This document shows, in pieces, positions 31,164-40,352 of a stretch of DNA of 64,000 nt (position 1 is the first letter of the stretch; each line of letters opens with the position of its first letter). The stretch comes from Anaerolineales bacterium. GTDB lineage: Bacteria; Chloroflexota; Anaerolineae; Anaerolineales; Villigracilaceae. The notes beneath the pieces were generated by a model. That model was not told the DNA's origin and did not search any database. It was given only the letters and a program-made list of their open reading frames with translations. The stretch covers positions 1 to 64,000 of the forward strand of contig JAUXUL010000011.1 in assembly GCA_030680795.1 (NCBI GenBank), read 5' to 3'. The position numbers were made by a program, and so were the translations under genes.

Positions 31164-32504
31164 TTACGCTGTTTCCAAATACTTCTTGATCTCAAAATCC
31201 GTCACACTCAATCGGAACTCATCCCACTCTTCCCACTTGGCGCGCATGTAGGCTTCGTAAAGCGTTGTGCCGAGCGCGGATTTCAAAACATCATCGTTCT
31301 CCAACTCGCTCAGGGATTCAGCCAGGGAGCCGGGCAATTCGGTCACGCCCAACTTGGCGCGTTCTTCCTTGTCGAGATGATACAGATTGATGTTGTTGAG
31401 CGGCTTGGGCGCGGCCAGATTCCTGTCAATGCCATCCAGGGCGGCGGCCAGCATCACGGTGAACGCCAAATATGGATTGGAGGAAGGATCAGGGAAACGC
31501 AACTCAGCGCGCACAGCCTTGTCGCGTCCTTCTGTATAACGAGGAATCCGGATCAAAGCCGAGCGGTTCTGCTGTGCCCAGCCTATATACACAGGCGCTT
31601 CGTAACCGGGCACCAATCGCTTGTAGGAATTGACGGTCGGCGCAACTATGCCAGCTAAAGCGCGGGCATGTTCCAACTGGCCTGCAATGAATGAATAGGC
31701 CAGGGGTGAAAGTTTAGCGGAATCCTGCGCATCGAAGAACAAGTTTTTGCCCGTCTTTATATCGAAGAGGGACTGGTGGCAGTGCATGCCAGAGCCATTA
31801 ATGCCGTAGACAGGCTTGGGCATGAAAGAAGCGATCAATCCGTGTTGCGCGGCAATCGCCTTGACGGTGTACTTCAAGGTCAACACATTGTCGGCGGCCT
31901 TGAGCGCGTCTGCAAAACGGAAGTCAATTTCGTGCTGTCCCAACGCAACTTCATGGTGACCCACCTCCACATCGAGTCCCATGGCATCGAGCGCATCCAT
32001 CAACGCGGTGCGCACCATAACCGCTTCATCGAAGGAGGAGAAATCAAAGTAACCGCCCGTATCGTGGGGGACGGGATGAACGCCATGACCATTCTCCCCT
32101 TTGAAAAGGAAGAACTCAGGCTCAGGCCCAATATTGAGCATCCAGCCGCGCTCGGCAATTTTCTTGAGAATGCGCTTCAACGCCCCGCGCGGGTCGCCTT
32201 CAAACGGCTCGCCACCTGGCGTAAAGATATCGCAGAACACGCGCGCGCGTTTTGACTCAGCCGTAGACCACGGCAGCACTGCATAAGTTTCAGGATCGAT
32301 CTTCAAACGCATATCACTTTCCTGAATGCGCGCAAAACCTTCCACGGAAGAACCGTCGAACCAGGCGCCATCGTTCAACACATCTTCGAGGTGGCGAATC
32401 GGCATATCCACACTTTTGACCGCGCCCATCACATCAGTGAATTGAAGCGAGATGAACTTGACATTATCTTCCTTAACACGTTTGACTAAATCTTTTCCGT
32501 CCAT
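31164..32504 (-). CDS. glnA: Type I glutamine synthetase
   Basis: VKFISLQFTDVMGAVKSVDMP...WFDGSSVEGFARIQESDM...MPKPVYGINGSGMHCHQSL; start MDGKDL at 32504. Confidence 0.95.
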   Translation of the reverse strand: MDGKDLVKRVKEDNVKFISLQFTDVMGAVKSVDMPIRHLEDVLNDGAWFDGSSVEGFARIQESDMRLKIDPETYAVLPWSTAESKRARVFCDIFTPGGEPFEGDPRGALKRILKKIAERGWMLNIGPEPEFFLFKGENGHGVHPVPHDTGGYFDFSSFDEAVMVRTALMDALDAMGLDVEVGHHEVALGQHEIDFRFADALKAADNVLTLKYTVKAIAAQHGLIASFMPKPVYGINGSGMHCHQSLFDIKTGKNLFFDAQDSAKLSPLAYSFIAGQLEHARALAGIVAPTVNSYKRLVPGYEAPVYIGWAQQNRSALIRIPRYTEGRDKAVRAELRFPDPSSNPYLAFTVMLAAALDGIDRNLAAPKPLNNINLYHLDKEERAKLGVTELPGSLAESLSELENDDVLKSALGTTLYEAYMRAKWEEWDEFRLSVTDFEIKKYLETA

Positions 32505-32631
32505 TTTCAATTTCTCCTTTTGATTTACGATATTTCGACAACGTTTCGATAAACTCAACGCGGCGGCTCAATACAAGTTTTCGATTTTCGATTGACATCC
32601 GACTGCTGTTCACTGATTACTGATTACTTGA

Positions 32632-33564
32632 TCACTGCCCACGCTCCACTAAAACCTCCTTCGCCTCTTTCTTAACTTTCGGCTTGCTTCTGCTATTAAT
32701 GAACATGACCGACCCGATGATGATTCCTGTAGCCAGCCAAATGTGAGGTTCCAACTTTTCAGACGCGAGCCAACTTCCAAGCAATACGGCAACGATTGGG
32801 TTGACATAGGCATACGTCGAAACCAGTGAGATCGGCGCGTTCTGCAATAGCCAGCCATACGACACAAACCCGACCAATGAACCCACAAAAATAAGATACG
32901 ACAATCCATATAACGAGCGCGTTGAAACGGCGGTGGCGTCCCAGCCATTCAACTCGCCCGTGATAAGCGAAACGATAAACAAACTAACACTTCCCATCAG
33001 CATTTGCGCGCCGGTGCTCATCAACGATGCTTTTGGCAAGTCTGCTGTTTTGCTATAGATCGAACCAATTGTCCAAAACACTGCTGCCGAAAGCAACGCC
33101 GCCACGCCAAAGGGATTTATCTTTGTAGTGCTCCCAGAAATTTCAGCAGGACCAATGAGAATAAATATCCCTGTAAAGCCGATCAACAAACCGACTATGG
33201 CTTGCCAGTTTGGTTTAACGCCGCCAGGACGTAATGCTTCTGCCAGCACCAGAAACATTGGGCTTGAGCCAATAATCAGCGCTGCAATTCCAGAAGGGAT
33301 GAATTGCTCAGCCCAGGCGACCAGTCCGTTACCGCCGAGCAGGAGCAGCGTGCCGATGATCGCAATGGACATCCACTGTCTGCGCGTAGGCATTGATTGT
33401 CCTGTGGCGCGCTGCCAGACTACAAGAATGATGCCTGAGATGAGAAACCGAATCCCAGCATGAAAAAACGGCGGGATGGTTTCTATCGCGACCTTGATTC
33501 CCAAATAAGTCGAACCCCAGACGATGTATAAAGCTATTAACGCCAACCAAATTTTCGATTTCAT
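32632..33564 (-). CDS. EamA/DMT family transporter
   Basis: ALIALYIVWGSTYLGIKVAIETIPPFFHAGIRFLISG; 10-TM pattern. Confidence 0.92.
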   Translation of the reverse strand: MKSKIWLALIALYIVWGSTYLGIKVAIETIPPFFHAGIRFLISGIILVVWQRATGQSMPTRRQWMSIAIIGTLLLLGGNGLVAWAEQFIPSGIAALIIGSSPMFLVLAEALRPGGVKPNWQAIVGLLIGFTGIFILIGPAEISGSTTKINPFGVAALLSAAVFWTIGSIYSKTADLPKASLMSTGAQMLMGSVSLFIVSLITGELNGWDATAVSTRSLYGLSYLIFVGSLVGFVSYGWLLQNAPISLVSTYAYVNPIVAVLLGSWLASEKLEPHIWLATGIIIGSVMFINSRSKPKVKKEAKEVLVERGQ

Positions 33565-33572
33565 TTTTTCCT

Positions 33573-34532
33573 TTATTCGTAGCGCGACATAAATGTCGCG
33601 CCACTTGGGTCTACGCTAAACTCGCGCGCAAGTAAAGCTTTCTTCCTCGCCGCGCCGTAGCGATAATTTCCAAACTCTCCGCTTTTGCGAATTACACGAT
33701 GGCATGGGATCAATACCGCAATTGGGTTGTGCCCAACTGCCGTGCCGACGGCGCGGACTGCGTTCGGGTTGCCGATCTGCGCGGCGATGTGCTCATAGGT
33801 GGTCACTGTGCCAGCTGGAATTTTAAGCAATGCTTCCCAAACTTTGATCTGGAAATTCGTGCCGCGCAGATGAAGCTTGAGCTGTGGGTTGAGTAGTCCC
33901 ACGCGATTTTCACGGGACGTATCGAAACCATCCGCTTTATTGAAAGCCGAACCAGTTTCACACTCAGGAAAAATTCGCGCGATGAGCGGGGCAGTGGTTT
34001 TGTAATCTTCGATCATCTTCGACTGCTTCCAATCTGTGACAAGGTTGTCAATCGAATTGCCTTCCCCGGTTTGCACAAATCCCAAATGGCAGATGCCGCG
34101 TTCGGTTGTGGCGATCAGGCATTTGCCAAAGGGCGTTGGATGCAAACCATAGCGGATGGTCAACCCCGCGCCGCGCGATTTGTATTCGCCCGGTGTCACT
34201 GCCTCGGTGTTGACAAAAAGATCGTGCAAGCGCCCCAGACTCGAAAGTCCGACTTGATGCGTTGTGTCAAGCAGATTTTCAGAGCGGGCGAGCAGAACCT
34301 TGGCGTGTTCTTTCGTCAGGAATTGCATGAAGCGCTTCGGGCTGATGCCTGCCCAGCGAGTGAACAAGCGCTGGAAGTGATACTCGCTCAAGCCGATGGC
34401 TGAAGCGATCTCATTAAGTTCAGGCTGGCGCTGTACATTTGTTTCGATGTATTGAATGGCCTGTTCGATGAGTTGATATTGTCCTGAAAGTTCAGTTGCG
34501 TCGTTCTGCGCCTGTCGAAGAATGGATTCCAT
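33573..34532 (-). CDS. Bifunctional AraC-type HTH / methylated-DNA-[protein]-cysteine S-methyltransferase (Ada-like)
   Basis: AraC HTH GLSEYHFQRLFTRWAGISPKRF; NPIAVLIPCHRVIRKSGEFGNYRYGAARKKALLARE active site PCHRV. Confidence 0.92.
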   Translation of the reverse strand: MESILRQAQNDATELSGQYQLIEQAIQYIETNVQRQPELNEIASAIGLSEYHFQRLFTRWAGISPKRFMQFLTKEHAKVLLARSENLLDTTHQVGLSSLGRLHDLFVNTEAVTPGEYKSRGAGLTIRYGLHPTPFGKCLIATTERGICHLGFVQTGEGNSIDNLVTDWKQSKMIEDYKTTAPLIARIFPECETGSAFNKADGFDTSRENRVGLLNPQLKLHLRGTNFQIKVWEALLKIPAGTVTTYEHIAAQIGNPNAVRAVGTAVGHNPIAVLIPCHRVIRKSGEFGNYRYGAARKKALLAREFSVDPSGATFMSRYE

Positions 34533-34661
34533 ACTTATCTCCTTTGATGTTGGAGATTGTATTGGTCTTTGCTTACGGAAGCCACCCGATTCTTGCTCAT
34601 TTTCTCCTTGGGTTTCCCACTCCCGTTTTTGGGAGAGGGACAGGGGTGAGGGTTAAAAAAT

Positions 34662-34689
34662 AAACAGACATGCGTGGGCTTGTCTGTTT
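34662..34689 (-). terminator. Rho-independent terminator for an upstream minus-strand RNA
   Basis: aaacagacaagcccacgcatgtctgttt followed on the minus strand by tattttttaa. Confidence 0.65.
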
Positions 34690-34717
34690 AATTACACATG
34701 GGTATTAAAAAGAAACG

Positions 34718-34851
34718 CCCTTCCAAATGCTAACAGGCATGACACGCCTGTATCACCGCGCCCGTCTTGTCCCACACATCGCTGTCTGGTTTTCGACGGT
34801 GAGCAATAAAGTTTTATTAAACTCCTTGCTCAAACGCTTGCTTTGGAAGGG
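34718..34851 (-). ncRNA. Candidate multi-helix structured RNA (unassigned)
   Basis: Minus strand: closing stem cccttccaaa/tttggaaggg; hairpins gagcaa..ttgctc, caccgtc..gacgg..cggtg enclosing ccagaca-GCGA-tgtgtgg (GNRA loop), acaggc..gcctgt; terminator about 30 nt downstream. Confidence 0.4.
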
Positions 34852-34992
34852 AGAAGGAAGTTAGTGATTAACTTCAGAGGCATCCGCTGATCTATCCGAT
34901 TTTTTCCACTTCACCCCTCTCTCTTTGGGAGAGGATGGGTGAGGGATTAGCGTCCCGTTCGCACGGGAGAACCTCCACCTCGTGATCTTCAT

Positions 34993-35075
34993 GTCATTGC
35001 GGGGGCGTTTTCTTATCGAAGCAAGCTCCTGTTTAGATGGGGACTTCTTCGCAAAATACGCTTGCAGTGACATCA
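34993..35075. repeat. Palindromic repeat, gtcattgcg/gaagcaa family
   Basis: gtcattgcgggggcgttttcttatcgaagcaagctcc...ggggacttcttcgcaaaatacgcttgcagtgac. Confidence 0.6.
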
Positions 35076-35164
35076 AAGACCCAGCCGCTTATATCTCCGT
35101 TATTCAATTGATCTTACAATTGAGCGTATTGTATACGCACGCTGTCAACTCGTCAAGTAAATAA

Positions 35165-35345
35165 AAGACCCCGCTATTGCCGTGTACCGCCAAGTTTTGA
35201 ACCTGCTTGTGCAGGTGGTCTCGTATTGGGAAACGCCGCCTTGGCTCAGGCCTATCGCGTTATTTCTTCAAAATAAGAGACCGTTCAAAAGATGTTGGCC
35301 CAAAACGTGAGGGCGATATCACGCGCATAGCAGGGTTATGATTCT
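35165..35345 (+). ncRNA. ssrS: Probable 6S RNA
   Basis: Long rod-like hairpin of about 180 nt: closing stem accccgctat/atagcagggt; gccaagttttgaac/gttcaaaagatgttggc; ggtctc/gagacc; large central internal loops; just 5' of the asnS 3' region. Confidence 0.6.
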
Positions 35346-35544
35346 TATACCATATTCCAACAGACAGGGATAGATAAAAATTAAATTACATTCTTAATAA
35401 AGATATTGATTTTCTAAAAGTTCTGTGCTACCCTCGATAAGATGCCATTTAATTACTGCGGGGATGGATAGACCGTTTCCATTAAAGTTGACCATTATCA
35501 ATAAAACGCCTCTTTTCCGCGCCGACAACTGGTTCGGTTTACTG

Positions 35545-36888
35545 TTACGGATACACCCTCTTGATCGTGCGTGGAAATGCAATTGCCTCGCGGATGTGTT
35601 CGATGCCGCAGATCCACGATGTAACTCGTTCTATGCCCATGCCGAAGCCTGAGTGAGGGACTGAGCCATATTTGCGGAGTTCCAAATACCATTTGAAGGC
35701 ATCTTCAGGGAGTTTCTCTTTGCGGATGCGCGCCAATAATGCGTCGTGGTCGCTGATGCGTTCGGAGCCGCCGCAGATTTCGCCGTAGCCTTCGGGGGCG
35801 AGCAAGTCCACAGATTTGCAGACTTCGGGGCGACCCGGCCACGGTTCCATGTAAAAGGCTTTGACCGCGCTTGGATAGCCGTAAACGAAAACAGGCGTTT
35901 CAAATTGACTGGTGATGGCGGTTTCGTGCGGTGCGCCGAAATCCATACCCCATTCAAAGGCGAGCAATTCTTTCTTTTCGGGGTCAGTTTCTTTTTCGCG
36001 TAATTCTGCGATCATCTTCGCCGCGTCATCGTAGAAAATGCGCGGGAAGGGAGCGACGATCTTTTCAAGTTTGGAAATGTCACGCCCAAGGGATTTCAAC
36101 TCAGGCAGTCGTTCGCGCAGGACGCGTTGAATGATATGAGTCAGCATCTGTTCTTCGACTTCCATCAGCCCATCTAAATCGCAGAAAGCGATCTCAGGTT
36201 CGAGCATCCAGAATTCAGTTAAGTGGCGACGAGTTTTTGATTTTTCCGCGCGGAAGGTGGGACCGAAACAATAGACTTTTCCGAATGCGAAAATATTCGC
36301 TTCGTTATAGAGTTGACCTGTTTGCGCGAGATAGGCTTTGCCCTCGTCAAAGTATTCGGTCTCGAACAGAGTGGTTGTGCCTTCGGCGGCAGCAGGCGTG
36401 AGGATGGGCGTGTCCATCGCGATGAAACCGTTGTTATCAAGCCATTCGCGGGTGGCTGCCATCACGGTTGCACGGACTCGCAGGATCGCCCACTGACTCT
36501 GCATCCGAATCCACAGGTGACGGTTATCGAGAGCGAAATCGGGGCCGTGATCTTTGAGCGACATGGGATAATCCAAACCCGCCTCTTGCACGATCTCGAT
36601 CTGCTTCACACCGACCTCATATCCGCCAGGGATGCCAGGCGCGCGCTTATCTTCGCGGACGGAGCCCGTGATAATGACAGACGACTCTTGCGGCAGGCGC
36701 ATGACCCTGTCAAAGACTTCGGGGTCAAGGTCACCTTTGAAGGCGACGCATTGTACGAAGCCTGAGCCGTCACGCACGAGCAAAAAGACCAGTTTGCCTT
36801 TATCGGTGCGGTTATAGACCCAGCCCTTAATGGTCACTTCTTTTTCGACGTAATTTGAAATTTTTGAAACGCTGATGTATTCAGCCAT
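35545..36888 (-). CDS. asnS: Asparaginyl-tRNA synthetase
   Basis: class II aaRS; ITGSVREDKRAPGGYEVGVKQIEIV; FRAEKSKTRRHLTEFWMLEPEIAF; GFGMGIERVTSWICG; start at MAEYISVSK. Confidence 0.93.
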   Translation of the reverse strand: MAEYISVSKISNYVEKEVTIKGWVYNRTDKGKLVFLLVRDGSGFVQCVAFKGDLDPEVFDRVMRLPQESSVIITGSVREDKRAPGIPGGYEVGVKQIEIVQEAGLDYPMSLKDHGPDFALDNRHLWIRMQSQWAILRVRATVMAATREWLDNNGFIAMDTPILTPAAAEGTTTLFETEYFDEGKAYLAQTGQLYNEANIFAFGKVYCFGPTFRAEKSKTRRHLTEFWMLEPEIAFCDLDGLMEVEEQMLTHIIQRVLRERLPELKSLGRDISKLEKIVAPFPRIFYDDAAKMIAELREKETDPEKKELLAFEWGMDFGAPHETAITSQFETPVFVYGYPSAVKAFYMEPWPGRPEVCKSVDLLAPEGYGEICGGSERISDHDALLARIRKEKLPEDAFKWYLELRKYGSVPHSGFGMGIERVTSWICGIEHIREAIAFPRTIKRVYP

Positions 36889-37022
36889 GTGATGATTCCT
36901 TTTATTATTTATTGATCTGGGCAATTATAGCAGATGGTTATTTTGTTTCTGGAAAGCTCTCCGAGAGTAGTTTCGGAGAGCTTTGTTTAGTTTATCTAAA
37001 TTGAATACTCGTTCATTCGATA

Positions 37023-37955
37023 TCAGCTTTGATAAAACGTAAACCACTTTGCAAGTATTATTTTCTTATTGACAATGAAATATTTGTTTGATTTCATGCG
37101 AGTTCGCCAATTTACTTCAGTAACACTTTTAATCTCTCTCAATGGACCGAAATTTGAAAGATTTATATAACCTTTTTCACCTCTACGACTAAGAAAAATA
37201 CATTGAGAAGGTGATATAGGTAAATGAATTTCTATCGTTGGTGAAATTAAAGCACGACCAGCTAATCGAGAGTAGTTTGGTAATTGCGAGTCGAACCAGA
37301 CACATGGATCATCTGATGTTATGAAGCCAGGGCTGGTAGAGGTCTCAATAATTGCAAGGTCTAATTTTAAGAAAAGCGGGATCAAGATTTTGAACTGGGT
37401 AGGAATAAGCAATTTTAATGGTTCATCTGCTACTTCTTTGATTTCTTCATAAGTAATAACAGAACTATCTTTTGAAGACATAGATGGAATATATGATTCT
37501 AACTGTTCTGGCGTAGCATTCTCTCTCCACTCGGTGAACTTTCTCATAATGTCTGCGGTCTGATTGGCTACATCATTCCAGATCGGTTTCCATCTTTCTC
37601 CGTTTGCCAATGTTCTTGAATACATTGCAGCAGCAAAAGCACAGATAATAATTTTGTCTTGAATATTAAGCATTAAGTGCTTTTCTAACTTGTTTCGTCT
37701 TATATCCGAAAATTCACCTTCGATTTGGGCAAGATTTTTTTCTATAGACAGATCGCGTTTTCCATCAATTTTGATTGTATATAAATCTGTTTCATGAAAT
37801 ATATTGCTTGGAGCCTTCGGCTTTATATTGCTTCCGTCTTTAGATGCAATCCAAAGATAAGGCTCATAATCCTGTGGAGAACTGGGGTCACACCAAGCTT
37901 TGAGATAGAATTCTGGTATGTAGTGTTGTTTTTTGTAGTCACTCATAATGTTCAA
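37023..37955 (-). CDS. DUF4238 domain-containing protein
   Basis: MSDYKKQHYIPEFYLKAWCDPSS...YLWIASKDGSNIKPKAPSNIFHETDLYT...FITSDDPCVWFD; visibly AT-rich relative to neighbours. Confidence 0.8.
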   Translation of the reverse strand: MNIMSDYKKQHYIPEFYLKAWCDPSSPQDYEPYLWIASKDGSNIKPKAPSNIFHETDLYTIKIDGKRDLSIEKNLAQIEGEFSDIRRNKLEKHLMLNIQDKIIICAFAAAMYSRTLANGERWKPIWNDVANQTADIMRKFTEWRENATPEQLESYIPSMSSKDSSVITYEEIKEVADEPLKLLIPTQFKILIPLFLKLDLAIIETSTSPGFITSDDPCVWFDSQLPNYSRLAGRALISPTIEIHLPISPSQCIFLSRRGEKGYINLSNFGPLREIKSVTEVNWRTRMKSNKYFIVNKKIILAKWFTFYQS

Positions 37956-37991
37956 ATACAGAATATTTGTAATTTCTCTTTATGGAGATTA

Positions 37992-38117
37992 TTTTCTTCT
38001 CTCTTCCAACGCCTTCACCAACAACTCTTTTGCCACATTCGGGTCAGCCTTGCCCCTTCGACACGGTGAGCGAAAGTCGAACCGTCAGGACAGGCTTTGG
38101 TGGCGCGGGCGACTTGT
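37992..38117 (-). pseudogene. Displaced duplicate of the gatB 3' end carrying a 41-bp palindromic insertion
   Basis: 84 bp aligned to the gatB end (38820-38903), 79 identities by eye, split by ccttcgacacggtgagcgaaagtcgaaccgtcaggacaggc at 38055-38095. Confidence 0.85.
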
Positions 38118-38119
38118 CT

Positions 38120-38527
38120 TTATTGCGATGGAGTGAATTCGATTTCTAATTTTTCAAGGTCTATTTTTGCGCCAGCGGAAATTAGAAAATCCATCCCTAT
38201 AATTCCCTGAATATTGAAGCCATAATCCATGCCGCCGATTTCGATTTCAAATTGTTTTATTGTAAATGTCCCCACTTTCAATTCATCTATTTTGCGAGTG
38301 AAGACAACCTCACTGCCTCCCACCCCAAAAATGGTATGCAAGGTGTCGTCTGTTTGCGGGACAATTCCAATTTTGGATAAAACATCTGCCGCTAAAATCG
38401 TTCCACCTGAGCCAGTATCTACAAGCACGTTCTTGATATTAATCTTTTTGCCTTGATGCTTTACGTTGATTGAAACAAAAGGCAGGTTATCTCTGAGCTG
38501 CAACCGCATGTCCCCTCCGAATGCCAA
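38120..38527 (-). CDS. Retropepsin-like (clan AA) aspartic protease
   Basis: VSINVKHQGKKINIKNVLVDTGSGGTILAADVLSKIGI...IIGMDFL. Confidence 0.75.
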   Translation of the reverse strand: MAFGGDMRLQLRDNLPFVSINVKHQGKKINIKNVLVDTGSGGTILAADVLSKIGIVPQTDDTLHTIFGVGGSEVVFTRKIDELKVGTFTIKQFEIEIGGMDYGFNIQGIIGMDFLISAGAKIDLEKLEIEFTPSQ

Positions 38528-38765
38528 GCCATTGTCTTTCCTGAATATTCAATTGTTTGCGGCTGGTGTGGACAAAGTAAAACTCTCGTTCAGGATGCTG
38601 CTGGTGAAGCCTGCGATATTTTTGCAAGGCGTTTGTTCCGTCTGAGCAGGTTTCCATCACGGCGATTTTGTCCAACAGGCGTTTGGTCTTTCCGCTATGT
38701 GCCTTTACGGCTTCAATGACAAGCCATTGATTCGGATATGTTTTGCGAATGTTCATCCAGCGCAT
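38487..38765 (-). CDS. Small conserved-looking hypothetical, overlapping the retropepsin gene
   Basis: MRWMNIRKTYPNQWLVIEAVKAHSGKTKRLLDKIAVMETCSDGTNALQKYRRLHQQHPEREFYFVHTSRKQLNIQERQWLGIRR; ends inside the protease N-terminal region. Confidence 0.65.
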   Translation of the reverse strand: MRWMNIRKTYPNQWLVIEAVKAHSGKTKRLLDKIAVMETCSDGTNALQKYRRLHQQHPEREFYFVHTSRKQLNIQERQWLGIRRGHAVAAQR

Positions 38766-38815
38766 GAGATTACTCCTTGTTCTGTTTGAATTATAGCAAA
38801 AGATTCATTAGTTTG

Positions 38816-40273
38816 CTAATTTCTTCTCTCCTCCAGCGCCTTCGCCAACAACTCCTTCGCCACATTCGGGTCAGCCTTGCCTTTGGTGGCGCGGGCGACT
38901 TGTCCCATGAGCCATTGGACGATGGTCTCTTTGCCAGCGAGATATTGCTCAACTTCCTTAGGGTTATCGCTCAGAATATTTTCGATGGCTTCCTGAATAA
39001 ATCCTGTATCCGAAACTTGCGCGAGATTTTTGGCTTTGACGATCTCCTGCGGGTCGCCGCCGCGCTTCGCGTTGAGCATTTCGTTGAGCACGATCTTGCC
39101 TGAGTTGCCGCTGATGGTTTTATCTGTGACCATGTCTATCAGTTGCGCGAATTTTTCGGCAGGCAAAACAATATCTTCCAACGCCAATCCTGAGTCGTTC
39201 ATGTAACGCATGAACTCGCCCGCGATCCACGAGTGGATTGTCTTTGCGGGGCTCTTGGATTTTGAAACCACATCTTCAAAATAATCCGCGAGCGATTTTT
39301 CGGAGGTGAGTAACATGGCTTCCTGTCGTTTCAATTCATATTGTTCCATGAAGCGGCGGGTTTTTGCATCGGGCAATTCAGGGAGTCCACTCTTGATCGA
39401 ATCAATCCACGCGCGCTCGAGTTGAAGCGGGGGCAGGTCCGGTTCGGGGAAGTAGCGATAATCATGCGAGTCTTCCTTGCCGCGCTGTGAAATGGTCACA
39501 CCGCGCGCTTCGTCCCAGCCCAGGGTTTCCTGCATGACTTCGCCGCCTTTTTCATAGACTTTAATTTGACGTTCGATCTCATAAGCGGATGCGCGGGTCA
39601 GCGCGCGAAAACTGTTTAGGTTCTTTATCTCGGTTCTCGTTCTTAACTCAGAGCTGCCACTCGGTCTGACGGAGACATTCGCCTCGAAGCGCAGGATACC
39701 CTTTTCCATATCCCCAGAGTTGACTCCCAGATAGCGCAGGATGGCGCGAATTTTGGTCGCGTACGAAAGCGCGGCTTCCACGCTTCGCATATCTGGCTCG
39801 GAGACAATTTCGAGCAGAGGCACGCCTGCGCGATTGAAGTCCACAAGGGCGTAGTTTTTTTCGTGAGATAACTTGGCGGTATCTTCTTCGATATGCACAC
39901 GCCGAACGACCACCCGCAGTGGATTTTCTGTATCATCCAAAATATCCAGATAGCCTTTAGATGCAATGGGAAGTTCATATTGCGAGATTTGATAACCTTT
40001 GGGCAGGTCGGGATAAAAATAATTTTTACGCGCAAAGGTGTTGAATTCGTTGATGGAGCAATTCAATGCCAGGCCAACCAGTGTGGCTTGTTCAATCGCC
40101 TTTTTATTGAGAACAGGCATGGCGCCAGGCAAGCCCGTGCAAACGGGACAAATAAATGTGTTCGGCTCTGGCGCGTTGGAATAATCCGCTGAGCAGGAGC
40201 AGAACATTTTTGAGTTGGTTCGCAACTCAGCGTGGATTTCAAGTCCGATGACGGGTTCGTAGGTTAGTTGCAT
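38816..40273 (-). CDS. gatB: Asp/Glu-tRNA amidotransferase subunit B
   Basis: YEPVIGLEIHAELRTNSKMFCSCS...CPVCTGLPGAMPVLN. Confidence 0.96.
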   Translation of the reverse strand: MQLTYEPVIGLEIHAELRTNSKMFCSCSADYSNAPEPNTFICPVCTGLPGAMPVLNKKAIEQATLVGLALNCSINEFNTFARKNYFYPDLPKGYQISQYELPIASKGYLDILDDTENPLRVVVRRVHIEEDTAKLSHEKNYALVDFNRAGVPLLEIVSEPDMRSVEAALSYATKIRAILRYLGVNSGDMEKGILRFEANVSVRPSGSSELRTRTEIKNLNSFRALTRASAYEIERQIKVYEKGGEVMQETLGWDEARGVTISQRGKEDSHDYRYFPEPDLPPLQLERAWIDSIKSGLPELPDAKTRRFMEQYELKRQEAMLLTSEKSLADYFEDVVSKSKSPAKTIHSWIAGEFMRYMNDSGLALEDIVLPAEKFAQLIDMVTDKTISGNSGKIVLNEMLNAKRGGDPQEIVKAKNLAQVSDTGFIQEAIENILSDNPKEVEQYLAGKETIVQWLMGQVARATKGKADPNVAKELLAKALEERRN

Positions 40274-40293
40274 AGTTGGTTAGTTCCATAGTT

Positions 40294-40352
40294 GACCGTA
40301 GACTGTGGACGGTTGACGGTGGTGAACGGTCTACGGTCTATCGTCTACGGTC
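40294..40352. repeat. Imperfect repeat of gaccgtagac/gtctacggtc units between gatA and gatB
   Basis: accgtagactgtggacggttgacggtggtgaacggtctacggtctatcgtctacggtc. Confidence 0.6.

Noticed and set aside
34600-34960. ccctctccc...gggagagg hairpins near the structured RNA as part of that RNA
   Set aside because: They match a general dispersed repeat also seen at 46.6 and 48.5 kb, so they are treated separately.
36952-36984. aaagctctccgag..cggagagcttt hairpin as a terminator of the DUF4238 gene
   Set aside because: No U-tract on the relevant (minus) strand; function uncertain.
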